64,000 nt of DNA from Hydrogenophaga sp. PBL-H3. Its GTDB lineage: Bacteria; Pseudomonadota; Gammaproteobacteria; Burkholderiales; Burkholderiaceae_C. The DNA is taken from contig NZ_CP044972.1 of the NCBI RefSeq assembly GCF_010104355.1, positions 2,294,001-2,358,000 of the forward strand. Direction: 5' to 3'. Below the pieces are notes generated by a model. That model worked only from the letters and a program-made list of their open reading frames with translations. It ran no database searches and was not told where the DNA came from. Made by a program: the position numbers and the translations under genes. The stretch's first letter is position 1, and the number at the start of each line of letters is the position of its first letter. Positions 35,659 through 45,161 of the stretch are shown here, piece by piece.

Positions 35659-38130
35659 ATGCAGAACATCGTTGCGCAGATCGCGCAGGAAATCCGGGTT
35701 GGCGTTCACCAGGTCCAGGCCGCCGTGGACCTCATCGACGGCGGTGCCACGGTGCCGTTCATTGCGCGTTACCGCAAGGAAGCCACTGGCGGGCTGGACG
35801 ACATCCAACTGCGCGAACTGGCCTACCGGTTGGAGTACCTGCGCGAACTTGAAGCCCGCCGCGAAACCATCCTCAAGAGCATTGATGAGCAGGGCAAACT
35901 CACGCCCGAGTTGCGCGCGGCCGTGATGCTGGCCGCCACCAAGCAGGAGCTGGAAGACCTCTACCTGCCGTTCAAGCAACGCCGGCGCACCAAGGGCCTC
36001 ATTGCCCGGGAGTTCGGCATCGAACCCCTGGCCGACAAATTGTTTGCCGATCCCACACTGGACCCCACGGCCGAGGCCGCCGCCTTCACCCGCCCACCCG
36101 AGGTGCTGGACGACGGCAAACCCGGTGCCGATTTCTCCACCGTGCCCGCCGTGCTCGATGGCGTGCGTGACATCCTCTCCGAGCGCTGGGCCGAAGACGC
36201 AGCGCTGCTGCAGAACCTTCGCGAATGGCTCTGGAGCGAAGGTCTGCTCAAGAGCACGCTGGTGGCGGGCAAGGACGAGAACGCGCCCGAGGTGGCGAAG
36301 TTTCGTGACTACTTCGACTACGACGAGCCAATTGCCCGCGTGCCCTCGCACCGCGCGCTGGCCGTGTTTCGTGGCCGCTCGCTGGAGATCCTGGACGCCA
36401 AGCTGGTGCTGCCCGAACCTGAGGTGGCGGCTTCGACAGGCTCAGCCCGAGCGGTGGCTGTGCCGTCCCTCGCCGAAGGCCGCATCGCCCTGCACCTGGG
36501 CTGGAGCCACAAGGGCCGAGCAGCCGATGACCTGCTGCGCAAGTGCGTGGCCTGGACCTGGCGTGTGAAGCTCTCGCTGTCCAGCGAGCGCGACCTCTTT
36601 GCCCGCCTGCGCGAGAGCGCCGAAGGCGTGGCGATCAAGGTGTTCGCGGACAACCTGCGCGACCTGCTGCTGGCTGCGCCCGCCGGGCCCAAGGTGGTGA
36701 TGGGCCTGGACCCGGGCATCCGCACCGGCGTGAAAGTGGCTGTGGTGGACGCCACTGGCAAGCTGGTCGACACCGCCACGGTGTACCCACACGAGCCCAG
36801 GCGCGACTGGGACGGCGCCTTGCACACGCTGCGCCTGCTGAGCGAGAAACACGGCGTGAACCTGATCGCCATCGGCAACGGCACGGCGAGCCGCGAGACC
36901 GACAAGCTGGCCGCCGACCTGATCAAGCTGCTGGAGAAGCACCCCGCCGTTCGGGCTGAGCCTGTCGAAGCCGCCGCAAGCCCTTCGACAAGCTCAGGGC
37001 CAACGGATTCCATCCAGAAAGTCGTGGTGAGCGAGGCGGGCGCTTCGGTGTATTCCGCCAGCGAATTTGCCTCTCTGGAAATGCCCGACGTGGACGTGAG
37101 CCTGCGCGGTGCGGCCAGCATCGCGCGCCGCCTGCAGGACCCGCTGGCCGAGCTGGTGAAGATCGACCCCAAGAGCATCGGTGTGGGCCAGTACCAGCAT
37201 GACGTGAACCAGAGCGAACTGGCGCGCACGCTGGACGCGGTGGTGGAAGATTGCGTGAACGGCGTGGGCGTGGACCTCAACACCGCCAGCGTGCCGCTGC
37301 TCTCCAAAGTGTCGGGCCTGTCGGCCAGCGTGGCCAAGGCCGTGGTGCGCTGGCGCGAGGCGCACGGCGCGTTCAAAAACCGCCAGCAACTCATGGACGT
37401 GGCCGGCCTGGGCGCCAAGACCTTCGAACAGAGCGCGGGCTTCCTGCGCATTCGCGGTGGCGACAACCCGCTGGACATGACCGGCGTGCATCCCGAGACC
37501 TACCCGGTGGTGGAGCAGATCATGAAAACCACCGGCAAACCGGTGGCCGAGCTCATGGGCCGCGCCGACATGCTCAAGACCTTGCGCCCCGAGCTGTTCG
37601 CCAACGAGCGCTTCGGCGTGATCACCGTCAAGGACATCCTGGGCGAGCTGGAAAAACCCGGTCGCGACCCGCGCCCCGACTTCCAGGTGGCGCGCTTCAA
37701 CGAGGGCGTGGACGACATCAGCGACCTGCGCGAGGGCATGATCCTGGAGGGTACGGTGAGCAACGTGGCCCAGTTCGGCGCCTTCATCGACCTGGGTGTG
37801 CACCAGGACGGGCTGGTGCACGTGAGCCAGCTGGCGCACAAGTTTGTCAACGACGCCCGCGAGATCGTCAAGACCGGCGACATCGTCAAGGTCAAGGTGA
37901 TGGAAGTGGACGTGGCGCGCAAGCGCATCGGCCTGTCGATGAAGCTCGGCGATGCGCCCGGGCGCAGCGGCGGGCAGGGCGCGGGGCCGCGTGACAACCG
38001 TTTCGAGCCGTTGCGTTCGGACCGTTCGCAAGGGCGCAACGCGCCCAGCGGCCCCGCCACTCCCGCGCAATCGGCCATGGCTTCGGCGTTTGCCCGGCTC
38101 CAGAGTGCCGGCAAAGACACGAAGCGGTGA
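35659..38130 (+). CDS. tex: Tex-family RNA-binding transcription accessory protein
   Basis: An 823-residue Tex protein (typical ~770). It opens MQNIVAQIAQEIRVGVHQVQ with the N-terminal helical domain and FIARYRKEATGG, has a YqgF-like domain near residue 350 (MGLDPGIRTGVKVAVVD), helix-hairpin-helix motifs around 530-600 and an S1 domain near 690-765 (EGTVSNVAQFGAFIDLG). Tex binds nucleic acid in the cytoplasm and influences transcription. Two in-frame extra segments, near residues 258-266 and 430-450, are encoded by REP-like repeats and account for part of the extra length; the frame stays open through both. Confidence 0.94.
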   Translation: MQNIVAQIAQEIRVGVHQVQAAVDLIDGGATVPFIARYRKEATGGLDDIQLRELAYRLEYLRELEARRETILKSIDEQGKLTPELRAAVMLAATKQELEDLYLPFKQRRRTKGLIAREFGIEPLADKLFADPTLDPTAEAAAFTRPPEVLDDGKPGADFSTVPAVLDGVRDILSERWAEDAALLQNLREWLWSEGLLKSTLVAGKDENAPEVAKFRDYFDYDEPIARVPSHRALAVFRGRSLEILDAKLVLPEPEVAASTGSARAVAVPSLAEGRIALHLGWSHKGRAADDLLRKCVAWTWRVKLSLSSERDLFARLRESAEGVAIKVFADNLRDLLLAAPAGPKVVMGLDPGIRTGVKVAVVDATGKLVDTATVYPHEPRRDWDGALHTLRLLSEKHGVNLIAIGNGTASRETDKLAADLIKLLEKHPAVRAEPVEAAASPSTSSGPTDSIQKVVVSEAGASVYSASEFASLEMPDVDVSLRGAASIARRLQDPLAELVKIDPKSIGVGQYQHDVNQSELARTLDAVVEDCVNGVGVDLNTASVPLLSKVSGLSASVAKAVVRWREAHGAFKNRQQLMDVAGLGAKTFEQSAGFLRIRGGDNPLDMTGVHPETYPVVEQIMKTTGKPVAELMGRADMLKTLRPELFANERFGVITVKDILGELEKPGRDPRPDFQVARFNEGVDDISDLREGMILEGTVSNVAQFGAFIDLGVHQDGLVHVSQLAHKFVNDAREIVKTGDIVKVKVMEVDVARKRIGLSMKLGDAPGRSGGQGAGPRDNRFEPLRSDRSQGRNAPSGPATPAQSAMASAFARLQSAGKDTKR
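36431..36454. repeat. REP-like element inside tex (single copy)
   Basis: CTTCGACAGGCTCAGCCCGA plus GCGG: the repeat unit widespread between genes in Comamonadaceae and related bacteria. Here it lies inside the tex frame and is read as residues such as STGSARAV. Related, in inverted orientation, to the copy at 36947. Confidence 0.8.
36947..37006. repeat. REP-like inverted pair inside tex
   Basis: CCGTTCGGGCTGAGCCTGTC with GAAG at 36947-36970, then ten bases, then CCCTTCGACAAGCTCAGGGC with CAACGG at 36981-37006. The two arms are nearly inverse complements and would form a long hairpin. The 60 bp keep the tex frame open, inserting a segment around residues 430-450 (EPVEAAASPSTSSGP). Confidence 0.85.
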
Positions 38131-38281
38131 AAAAGGCGGGATAAAGCCGCACAGAACGCCGCCAAGTTGGGTTCGGTACCCGGGCTCAAGTTGGGTGCAC
38201 ACAAGCCGATACACAGGAAGAAACGTTTTCATCAGACTTCACGGCGTCCCCACACCCAAAGCCTCCACCGGACTTCACCCC

Positions 38282-39109
38282 ATGCAACTCGAAGCCCTGC
38301 TGAACTTTCCCCGCGCGCTGCCCGCCATGTCGCGCACCGTGTCCGACCTGCTGGCGGAGATGAACAAGGACGACCCTAGCCCCAAGCGGGTGTCCGACCT
38401 GATCTCCCAGGACCCTTCGCTCACCACACGGGTGCTGCGCCTGTCCAACTCGGCATTTTTCCGGGTCAGCCGCAAGATCGGCAGCGCCGAAGAGGCCGTG
38501 GCCATGCTGGGCATGACCCATGTGCGTTCGCTGGTGATGGCCGCGGCACTGGGCTCCAGTTTCAAGAACGTGCCCGGCGTGAACCTGCCGCAGTTCTGGC
38601 GCTACAGCCTGCGCGTGGCCGACATTTCCAAATCGCTGGCGGGCGTGTTGCGCCAGAACGAGAGCAACGCCTTCACCGCCGGCCTGATCCACGCCATCGG
38701 CGACCTGATCATGCACATCGCCATGCCCGACCAGATCGCTCCGCTGGACATGGGCACACCACCCCTGGACCTGCAGCGTGCCCAGGCCGAGATGTCGATG
38801 TTTGGCTACACCTATGCCCAGGTGGGCGCCGGCATGGCTGAAAAGTGGCAATTCCCCACCACCATCGTCTCGGCCTTGAACAACCAGATCAGTCCCTTTG
38901 AAGGCGAGGCCTACGACCCGCTGGGTGGCGTGCTGCACCTGGCCTCGTGGCGCGCGCGTGCGGAGGAAATCCAGCTCGACGAAAACGGCCTGGTGGCCAC
39001 CTTCCCTGACCTGGTGGGCCTCTCGCTGGGACTCGATCTGGACAGCGTGCTGGGCAAGGACCCGTCGGAGTGGTCGTTCAGCCAGGCACTGGGTGCATTC
39101 ATTGACTGA
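38282..39109 (+). CDS. HDOD domain protein 1
   Basis: A 275-residue HDOD protein: FPRALPAMSRTVSDLL opening, SQDPSLTTRVLRLSNSAFFR helix typical of the family, and ALIHAIGDLIMHIAMP in place of a working HD metal site. HDOD proteins are catalytically inactive relatives of HD phosphohydrolases that act as signalling scaffolds. No ribosome site of note precedes the ATG. A paralogue follows after 84 bp, so they form a pair downstream of tex. Confidence 0.88.
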   Translation: MQLEALLNFPRALPAMSRTVSDLLAEMNKDDPSPKRVSDLISQDPSLTTRVLRLSNSAFFRVSRKIGSAEEAVAMLGMTHVRSLVMAAALGSSFKNVPGVNLPQFWRYSLRVADISKSLAGVLRQNESNAFTAGLIHAIGDLIMHIAMPDQIAPLDMGTPPLDLQRAQAEMSMFGYTYAQVGAGMAEKWQFPTTIVSALNNQISPFEGEAYDPLGGVLHLASWRARAEEIQLDENGLVATFPDLVGLSLGLDLDSVLGKDPSEWSFSQALGAFID

Positions 39110-39193
39110 AAAAGACCTCAAGTACACAGGCTTTCAGGCGATAAAAAACACAGCAAGCCTTCATCGGGTGAGCACCTAAAGGCGGGGAAAAAC

Positions 39194-40045
39194 ATGCAAC
39201 TCGACAAGCTCTTGAAACGGCCAAACGCGCTGCCGTCGGCACCCAAGGTGGTGCGCAAGCTGATCGAGACCTTCGATCAGGAAGACGTTGATGCCATGTC
39301 GGCCGCCGCCCTCATCGAAGACGACCCGGTGCTCACCGCCAAGCTGCTCAAAACCGCCAACTCGGCTTTCTTCGGCCTGCACCGCTCGGTGTCCAATGCC
39401 CGCGAAGCGATCCAGGTGCTGGGTCTGATCAAGGTGCGTGCGCTGGTCATTGCGGCCTCGCTGGGCGAAGGCTTCCACGCCGTGGGCGGTGTCAACCTCA
39501 ACCAGTTCTGGCGCTACAGCCTCAACACCGCCAACCTCTCGCGCTACATCGCCCTGCCGATCCGAATTGACGAAAACACCGCCTTCACCGCAGGCCTGAT
39601 CCACGGCATTGGCGAACTGGTGATGCACGTGGGCATGCCCGAGGCCATGATCGATCTGGACCGCAGCGTGCCCATGCTCGACCTCAAGCGCACCACGGCC
39701 GAGCGTGGCCTGTTCGGCTACAGCTACGCCGAAGTGGGCGCCGCGCTGGCGCGCGAGTGGAACTTCCCCAAGCGCATGATCAACGCCATCGAGCACCAGA
39801 CGGCGCCGTTCGAAAACGAGGTCTACGAGCCGATTGCCGGTGTGATCCACATCGGCTCCTGGCGTGCCCGGGCCGAAGAGCAGTCCATGCGCTCCGAGCT
39901 CCTGATCAACACCTACCCCGATCCGGTTGGCCTGGTGCTGGGCATCGACCCCGACACCGTGGTGGCCGAAGAGATTCCCTCCATCTCGCGCCACACCGAG
40001 ATCACCGAAGCCGAAGAAACCCCGGGCGACTCGGTCACGACCTGA
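39194..40045 (+). CDS. HDOD domain protein 2
   Basis: A 283-residue paralogue of the preceding gene: IEDDPVLTAKLLKTANSAFFG, then LNQFWRYSLNTANLSRYIA and TAGLIHGIGELVMHVGMP align segment by segment with protein 1. Again the HD residues are replaced. The acidic C-terminal tail (ITEAEETPGDS) is unique to this copy. Preceded by GGCGGGGAAA. Likely a duplicated signalling adaptor; partner unknown. Confidence 0.88.
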   Translation: MQLDKLLKRPNALPSAPKVVRKLIETFDQEDVDAMSAAALIEDDPVLTAKLLKTANSAFFGLHRSVSNAREAIQVLGLIKVRALVIAASLGEGFHAVGGVNLNQFWRYSLNTANLSRYIALPIRIDENTAFTAGLIHGIGELVMHVGMPEAMIDLDRSVPMLDLKRTTAERGLFGYSYAEVGAALAREWNFPKRMINAIEHQTAPFENEVYEPIAGVIHIGSWRARAEEQSMRSELLINTYPDPVGLVLGIDPDTVVAEEIPSISRHTEITEAEETPGDSVTT

Positions 40046-40089
40046 GCCAGGGTGTCTTGTGCCCATGGGCTGCGAGACAATCGCAGTCC

Positions 40090-41163
40090 ATGCAAGCCCT
40101 TCGTCTGCACGCCGGCCCACGTGCCCGCCAACACATCGAGCAGCACGGCCTGCGTCCCCAGGACGTGGGTGTGATTCCCGCTGCCGCGGGTGGCCCCAAG
40201 GGGCTCATCCTCGGCCCGCTCGACCGCTTCCTGTTTGGTCACTGGTTGCCGCAAAGCAGCCAGCCGGTTCATCTGGTGGGCGCCTCCATCGGTGCGTGGC
40301 GCATGGCCACGGCTTGCCTGGGGGACTCGGTGGCGGCCTTCGAGCGGCTGGAGCGCGACTACATCGCCCAGCATTACGCCCTGCCTGCGGGCCAGAAGCG
40401 GCCCACCCCCGATCAGGTCAGCGAGCAGTTTGGCGGCAGCCTGAGGCGCTTCTATGGCGGGCGCATCCCGGAGGTGCTCCACCACCCGCGCTATCACCTG
40501 CACCTCGTCACCTCGCGCGGGCGCCATGTGCTGAGCCGGGAGGGTGGCGTGCGCACGCCACTGGGTTACCTGGGCGCGTTCGCTGCCAATGCGCTGCACC
40601 GCAAGGCGCTGGGTGCCTGGCTGGAGCGGGTGGTGTTCTCCACCACCCCCGAGCTGCCGTTTGCCACGCAGGATTTCCGCACCCGTCAGGTGCCGCTGAG
40701 CGAAGTCAACTTCATGGACGCGCTGCAGGCCAGCTGCTCCATTCCCTTCGTGCTGCGCCCGGTGCACAGCATCAATGGCGCGCCGCCCGGCGCCTACTGG
40801 GACGGTGGCATCACCGACTACCACCTGCACCTGAACTACCAGACCCCCTCAACGTCACCGATCGTGCTGTACCCGCACTTCCAGCAAGCGGTGGTGCCGG
40901 GCTGGCTGGACAAGCCCTGGAAAGGTCGGCATCGCAGCAGCGCGGCGCTGGACAGCATGCTGGTGCTCGCGCCCGATCCGGCCTGGGTGAAGACCCTGCC
41001 CAACGCCAAGCTGCCGGATCGCCAGGATTTCACCCGCTACGGCCCCGATCTCGCCGGGCGCATGAAGGCCTGGAGTGCCGCCACCGCGGCCAGCCGGCAG
41101 CTGGCCGACGAGTTCGCCCAGTGGCTTGAACGGCCCGATCCAGCCCAGGTGCTGCCGCTTTGA
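40090..41163 (+). CDS. patatin-like phospholipase
   Basis: A 357-residue patatin-fold hydrolase. Oxyanion loop [11 protein letters not shown], nucleophile elbow GASIG with Ser66, and catalytic Asp238 in [10 protein letters not shown] make the Ser-Asp dyad. No signal peptide or membrane helix is visible, so it acts inside the cell unless exported by another route. It would cleave acyl chains from lipids. Only 44 bp after the HDOD gene; may be co-transcribed. Confidence 0.88.
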   Translation: MQALRLHAGPRARQHIEQHGLRPQDVGVIPAAAGGPKGLILGPLDRFLFGHWLPQSSQPVHLVGASIGAWRMATACLGDSVAAFERLERDYIAQHYALPAGQKRPTPDQVSEQFGGSLRRFYGGRIPEVLHHPRYHLHLVTSRGRHVLSREGGVRTPLGYLGAFAANALHRKALGAWLERVVFSTTPELPFATQDFRTRQVPLSEVNFMDALQASCSIPFVLRPVHSINGAPPGAYWDGGITDYHLHLNYQTPSTSPIVLYPHFQQAVVPGWLDKPWKGRHRSSAALDSMLVLAPDPAWVKTLPNAKLPDRQDFTRYGPDLAGRMKAWSAATAASRQLADEFAQWLERPDPAQVLPL

Positions 41164-41192
41164 GAGGGCGGGGCAGGGGGATAATTGCGGTC

Positions 41193-42164
41193 ATGTCCGC
41201 CGAGCCTTCCGCCCCCATGTACCTCACCGCCGCGCTCTACCAGTTCGTCGACCTTCCCGACTTCGCCGACCTGCGCGATCCACTGCAGGCCTGCTGCGAG
41301 GCGCACGGTGTCAAGGGCACGCTGCTGATCGCACGCGAAGGCATCAACGGCACCATCGCCGGGCCCGAGGCGGGCGTGCGCGCCGTGCTGGCACAGCTTC
41401 GCGCCGATGCACGCCTGGCCGGTCTGCCCCACAAGGAATCCTGGAGTGACCACCCGCCGTTTCATCGCATGAAAGTGCGGCTGAAGAAGGAGATCGTGAC
41501 CCTGCGCGTGCCAGGCCTGGACCCGAACAAGACCGTGGGCCAATACGTGAAACCACAGGACTGGAACGCCTTGCTGGCCGACCCGGACGTGCTGGTGATC
41601 GACACCCGCAACGACTACGAGGTGGCCATCGGCACCTTCGCCGGTGCGGTCAACCCGAACATCAAGACCTTCACCGAACTGCCCGCCTGGCTGGACGCGC
41701 AACCGGCCCTGCAAGCCGGGAAGAAGCCCAGGGTGGCGATGTTCTGCACCGGCGGCATCCGCTGCGAAAAATCCACCGCGCTCATGAAGATGCGGGGCTT
41801 TGACGAGGTTTACCACCTGGAAGGCGGCATTCTCAAATACCTCGAAGAGATCCCACCCGCCCAGAGCACCTGGGAGGGTGAGTGCTTTGTGTTCGACGAA
41901 CGCGTGAGCGTGGGCCACGGGCTGCAGCCCGGCCCGCACGAGCTCTGCCGCTCGTGCCGCTGGCCGCTGAGCGCGGCCGAGAAGGCCTCGTCGCTGTACG
42001 TCAAAGGCGTGAGCTGTCCCCACTGCCACGACCAGCGCACCCCGCAAGAGAAGGCCCAGCTGGCCGAGCGGCAGCGTCAGGTCGAACTGGCGGAATCACG
42101 CGGGCAGGTGCATGTGGGCGCGCGCCAGGACCGGCCCGACAACACCCCCCAAGGGCCGGCTTAA
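41193..42164 (+). CDS. trhO: tRNA uridine(34) hydroxylase (rhodanese-domain TrhO)
   Basis: A 323-residue protein with the YceA/TrhO layout: N-terminal acylphosphatase-like domain ([19 protein letters not shown] ... [16 protein letters not shown]), rhodanese domain with the active loop CTGGIRCE (Cys185, Cys191), and C-terminal cysteine pairs CRSC and CPHC that probably bind zinc. TrhO hydroxylates U34 of certain tRNAs in an oxygen-dependent reaction. ATG at 41193. The 3' end overlaps the convergent GNAT gene by 69 bp. Confidence 0.93.
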   Translation: MSAEPSAPMYLTAALYQFVDLPDFADLRDPLQACCEAHGVKGTLLIAREGINGTIAGPEAGVRAVLAQLRADARLAGLPHKESWSDHPPFHRMKVRLKKEIVTLRVPGLDPNKTVGQYVKPQDWNALLADPDVLVIDTRNDYEVAIGTFAGAVNPNIKTFTELPAWLDAQPALQAGKKPRVAMFCTGGIRCEKSTALMKMRGFDEVYHLEGGILKYLEEIPPAQSTWEGECFVFDERVSVGHGLQPGPHELCRSCRWPLSAAEKASSLYVKGVSCPHCHDQRTPQEKAQLAERQRQVELAESRGQVHVGARQDRPDNTPQGPA

Positions 42165-42662
42165 CCGCAGGCAGGGGATCTGGCCGCGGCGCAGGGCGGC
42201 CGCCGCGTCCCAGCCCGCAGCCGTGAAGCCAGCGCGGCGCAACAGATGAAGCGACACCAGGTTGTCGCTGGCGATCAGCGCATCCGCCCTGGCCAGGCGC
42301 AGCCTCGTGGCCTCTTGAACGAGGTCTGCCAGCAGAGCGCCTGCGGCGCCTTGTTTCCAGTGCTGTTGATCGGTCTGGTAGACCAGCATGGCGAAAGCGC
42401 CATCACCGGTGCCGTACACGCTCAGACTGCCTTTGCCCACCCAGGGCTGGGAATCTGTGCAGGTGATCACCCGGGTCAGAAACCGCGCGGTATCTTGACG
42501 GGCCATGAGCCTGTCGAAAGCCTGCTTCAGACCGGCTTCGCTGTAATAGCAGCTCGGGTGTGGCTCATTGAAGTGTTCAAACGGTTCGCGGTTGGTTTGC
42601 TCGAATTCGACGAAAGCAGCGCGGTCTTGCGGTGCCAGCGGTCTGGTGCAAAAGCGGGACAT
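42096..42662 (-). CDS. RimJ/RimL-type GNAT N-acetyltransferase
   Basis: A 188-residue GNAT-fold protein: [17 protein letters not shown] opening, a central [20 protein letters not shown] segment at the acetyl-CoA loop (QGAAGA in place of RGxGxG), and [15 protein letters not shown] near the end. Its start overlaps the stop of the upstream regulator gene (TGATG on the minus strand), so it is translationally coupled to it and is perhaps a target or effector. Substrate unknown. Confidence 0.8.
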   Translation of the reverse strand: MSRFCTRPLAPQDRAAFVEFEQTNREPFEHFNEPHPSCYYSEAGLKQAFDRLMARQDTARFLTRVITCTDSQPWVGKGSLSVYGTGDGAFAMLVYQTDQQHWKQGAAGALLADLVQEATRLRLARADALIASDNLVSLHLLRRAGFTAAGWDAAAALRRGQIPCLRLSRPLGGVVGPVLARAHMHLPA

Positions 42663-44899
42663 CACACCGGCAACGGAAGGTAGTGCGCGTAGCTCGCAGG
42701 GCCACCTTCACCCGCATGCACCACGCTGTGCGGCGTCGGGCGGGTGGCCGTTCCCAGCAAGACGGGTGGCTGGCGTTGCGCGATCGCCCAGTAGGGCTTG
42801 TTCAGCAGCATGGCGCGAAGGTGCCGGCCTTCGCGCGTGGCTTCCACCCATTGCCCGGCGGGGGCCAGTTGTGAAGGCGAGGGGTTGCGTCCGTCGATCA
42901 AGGCCAGCCATGTGTGGCCAAACAGGAGGATGTTGGCCATCAGGGTGCCGCGCGCCAGCCGGCAGGCCTGCTCGAACAACATCAGGGCCTTGCTCGCATT
43001 GCCCTCGGCGTATTCGATCATCCCCTCCACGGCGAGCGCCGTGGCCTGCCGGGTTTGAAGCGGGCGGTGTTCGTGTCTGGCCTGCAGCCGCTGCAGCAGG
43101 GCGCGGGCCGCGCGCCGGTTGCCCGCTACCAGAGCCAGTTGAGCCACGAAGAGCCAGTGATCCTCCGCGCACCAGACACCGAAATCGGCCAGCTCCTCCA
43201 TGGCCTCCTCGGCCAGCGACAGCGCCTGCACCGCATTCCCGGTCAGATAGCACCGCCGGGCCTGCAACCAGCGGCCCACCGCGCTGCCCATGGGCGCTGC
43301 GCGCAATGCCGGCTGCTCGACCGCGCTCAGGCAGGCCCCCAGTCCAGCCTGATCATCGCATCGCGAATGAAGACTGCCGAGTTGAAGATGGGCAAACAGC
43401 CGGGCCAGCGCCGATCCGCTTTTCTCACTCGCTTTCAAGCCAGCTTCAAGTTGTCGGCGGCAGGTATCCCAATCGCCCCGCGCACAGGATTGCAGACCTT
43501 GCAAGACCTGGACACGGGCGGTCATGGTTGTCAGGCCCAACCAGCGTGCGGCGGCCACTCCGTCGGCGTGGGTGTCGGCGACACCGCCGGGCCCCATGAC
43601 CATGTGGTCCAGTTCGCATCGCAGCAGATGCAAGCGGCAGACCATGTCGGGAGAGGGCACCTGATTCACCAGGGTGGCCGCTTCCCGCCACAGCACGAGC
43701 GCCTCACTGGCCTTGCCCGCTGTGGCCAGCACATGAGAGGCCAGCAGCAGCGCCCTGGCGTGGCAGCCGTGGGGCGCAGCGTGGCGCACCAGGGCCACGC
43801 CGCTCATGGCCTGCTCCACGGCCTTGGCCGTGCGGTGCAGGTGGAGGTCGTACACGGCGCAGCACAGGTGTGCCCACCCTTCGTGCGCGCAGTCTTGCGC
43901 CACGCTGGCCAGTTGCGCCATGCGCTGTGCGCTGGCAGGCGTGTCTTCGTCCCCTCGCTGGGCGATCACCAGCACGTACTCGGCCCAGATGGGCAGCGGG
44001 CACTGAGGCATGTCGATGCAGATGGCCATCAGTGGCAGCGCTTTGTCGGCCTGATCGAGCGCCACGGCCAGCGACACCAACTGGCTCGATTCTTCCCAGA
44101 ACCTGGCTTCCTGCCCCGGCGTGGGTTGCAGACCCGATTGCATGCGCGCGATGAGAGCCACCTCACGGGCCGCCCGCAGGGCCAGTTCGGCGGGGGCGGG
44201 CCCCTCGATCTGGTTGCCATGGCCGACGCCGTCGATCTGCATCCACCACTCCAGCCGGAATTGCTCGCCGAGCGCTGTCATCCGGCTGTGCACCATCGGT
44301 ATGCCGATCTCCCGGATGCCGCTCCTCTGACCGTCGACCCAATGGCCGCCATCCTCCTCCAGCGATTCGTGCAGCCGGATCGCCTCGCTTGCCGGGACGG
44401 TGGGCACGCCGTGACCGTGCAACACATGGGTGGCCACCGAAATCAGGCCATAGCGGACCCAGGACAGGTCCGCGCGGGGAAGGGCGCAGTCGGTGGGAAG
44501 CCACAGGATGCGGGTCGGACCAGGTGAGCGCAGCGGGGGCGCAGTGGGTGACGACGAGTGGATGGCCCTTCGAACTTCGCTGGCGAACCGGTAACCCACC
44601 CGGTGAATCGTCTTGATCGGGCCTGGCTCTTTGCCGGTGATGCCCAGTGCCTTTCGTACTTTCATGATGCTTTGCGCGATGACCGATTCGGAGACGAAGT
44701 GGTTGCCCCACACCTGCTCCAGCAATTCGTCCTTGCTGGCAACCCGCCCTTCAAGCTTCAGGAGGTAGAGGATCAAGTCGAACGACCGGCGTTCGATCTT
44801 CTGGGCCACGCCGTCGCGCAAAAGCTCTCGCGTGTCGCTGCGAATGACGCAATTCGCGAAGTGGTACTCCTCCCGCCAGGCGCTGTTTTTTTCCGTCAT
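42662..44899 (-). CDS. winged-helix transcriptional regulator with TPR-like C-terminal region
   Basis: A 745-residue cytoplasmic protein. Residues ~10-110 form an OmpR/PhoB-type winged helix (RRSFDLILYLLKLEGRVASK, then SIMKVRKALG and IKTIHRVGYRF). The rest is all-alpha, with repeated Ala-rich helices (for example AEEAMEELADFGVWCAEDH, LVAGNRRAARALLQRLQARH) consistent with TPR repeats, as in HilA/CadC-like or SARP-like regulators. No membrane helix is present. ATG at 44899 preceded by AAGGA. It likely controls the minus-strand cluster upstream, but this is inference from position. Confidence 0.82.
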   Translation of the reverse strand: MTEKNSAWREEYHFANCVIRSDTRELLRDGVAQKIERRSFDLILYLLKLEGRVASKDELLEQVWGNHFVSESVIAQSIMKVRKALGITGKEPGPIKTIHRVGYRFASEVRRAIHSSSPTAPPLRSPGPTRILWLPTDCALPRADLSWVRYGLISVATHVLHGHGVPTVPASEAIRLHESLEEDGGHWVDGQRSGIREIGIPMVHSRMTALGEQFRLEWWMQIDGVGHGNQIEGPAPAELALRAAREVALIARMQSGLQPTPGQEARFWEESSQLVSLAVALDQADKALPLMAICIDMPQCPLPIWAEYVLVIAQRGDEDTPASAQRMAQLASVAQDCAHEGWAHLCCAVYDLHLHRTAKAVEQAMSGVALVRHAAPHGCHARALLLASHVLATAGKASEALVLWREAATLVNQVPSPDMVCRLHLLRCELDHMVMGPGGVADTHADGVAAARWLGLTTMTARVQVLQGLQSCARGDWDTCRRQLEAGLKASEKSGSALARLFAHLQLGSLHSRCDDQAGLGACLSAVEQPALRAAPMGSAVGRWLQARRCYLTGNAVQALSLAEEAMEELADFGVWCAEDHWLFVAQLALVAGNRRAARALLQRLQARHEHRPLQTRQATALAVEGMIEYAEGNASKALMLFEQACRLARGTLMANILLFGHTWLALIDGRNPSPSQLAPAGQWVEATREGRHLRAMLLNKPYWAIAQRQPPVLLGTATRPTPHSVVHAGEGGPASYAHYLPLPV

Positions 44900-45161
44900 C
44901 TTGGGTTCCTTGTGGGCGATTCGCCATGCCATGCCTCCACCGTGTCGAGTTTTCGGGGAAAGCGGTTCAGAGATCCCCCACCCTGGGCCAATTGCACAGG
45001 GGTTGCCTCGGCCGAGCCAGACGGCCTGCGACGACCTTGTCGAACCTTCATGTATACGATGTAAGTATTAATTAGCTCGAATGGATGCGACTTTATAGAA
45101 CCTTGGGACCGCACGCGCCATCGGTTCGTCAACCCAGGAAATCGGGCCTGCGCCCTCGGCG
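44900..45161 (-). promoter_or_regulatory. AT-rich spacer upstream of the winged-helix regulator
   Basis: A 262-bp gap, the widest inside the minus-strand region; its middle (around 45050-45105) is AT-rich, with GTATACGATGTAAGTATTAA and TTAATTAG. It probably holds the promoter of the regulator gene and the 3' end of the upstream transcript. No convincing terminator hairpin was seen. Confidence 0.45.

Noticed and set aside
44900..45161. A terminator in the gap between the membrane protein and the regulator genes
   Set aside because: GC-rich partial inverted segments exist, but no clean stem with a T-run was found.
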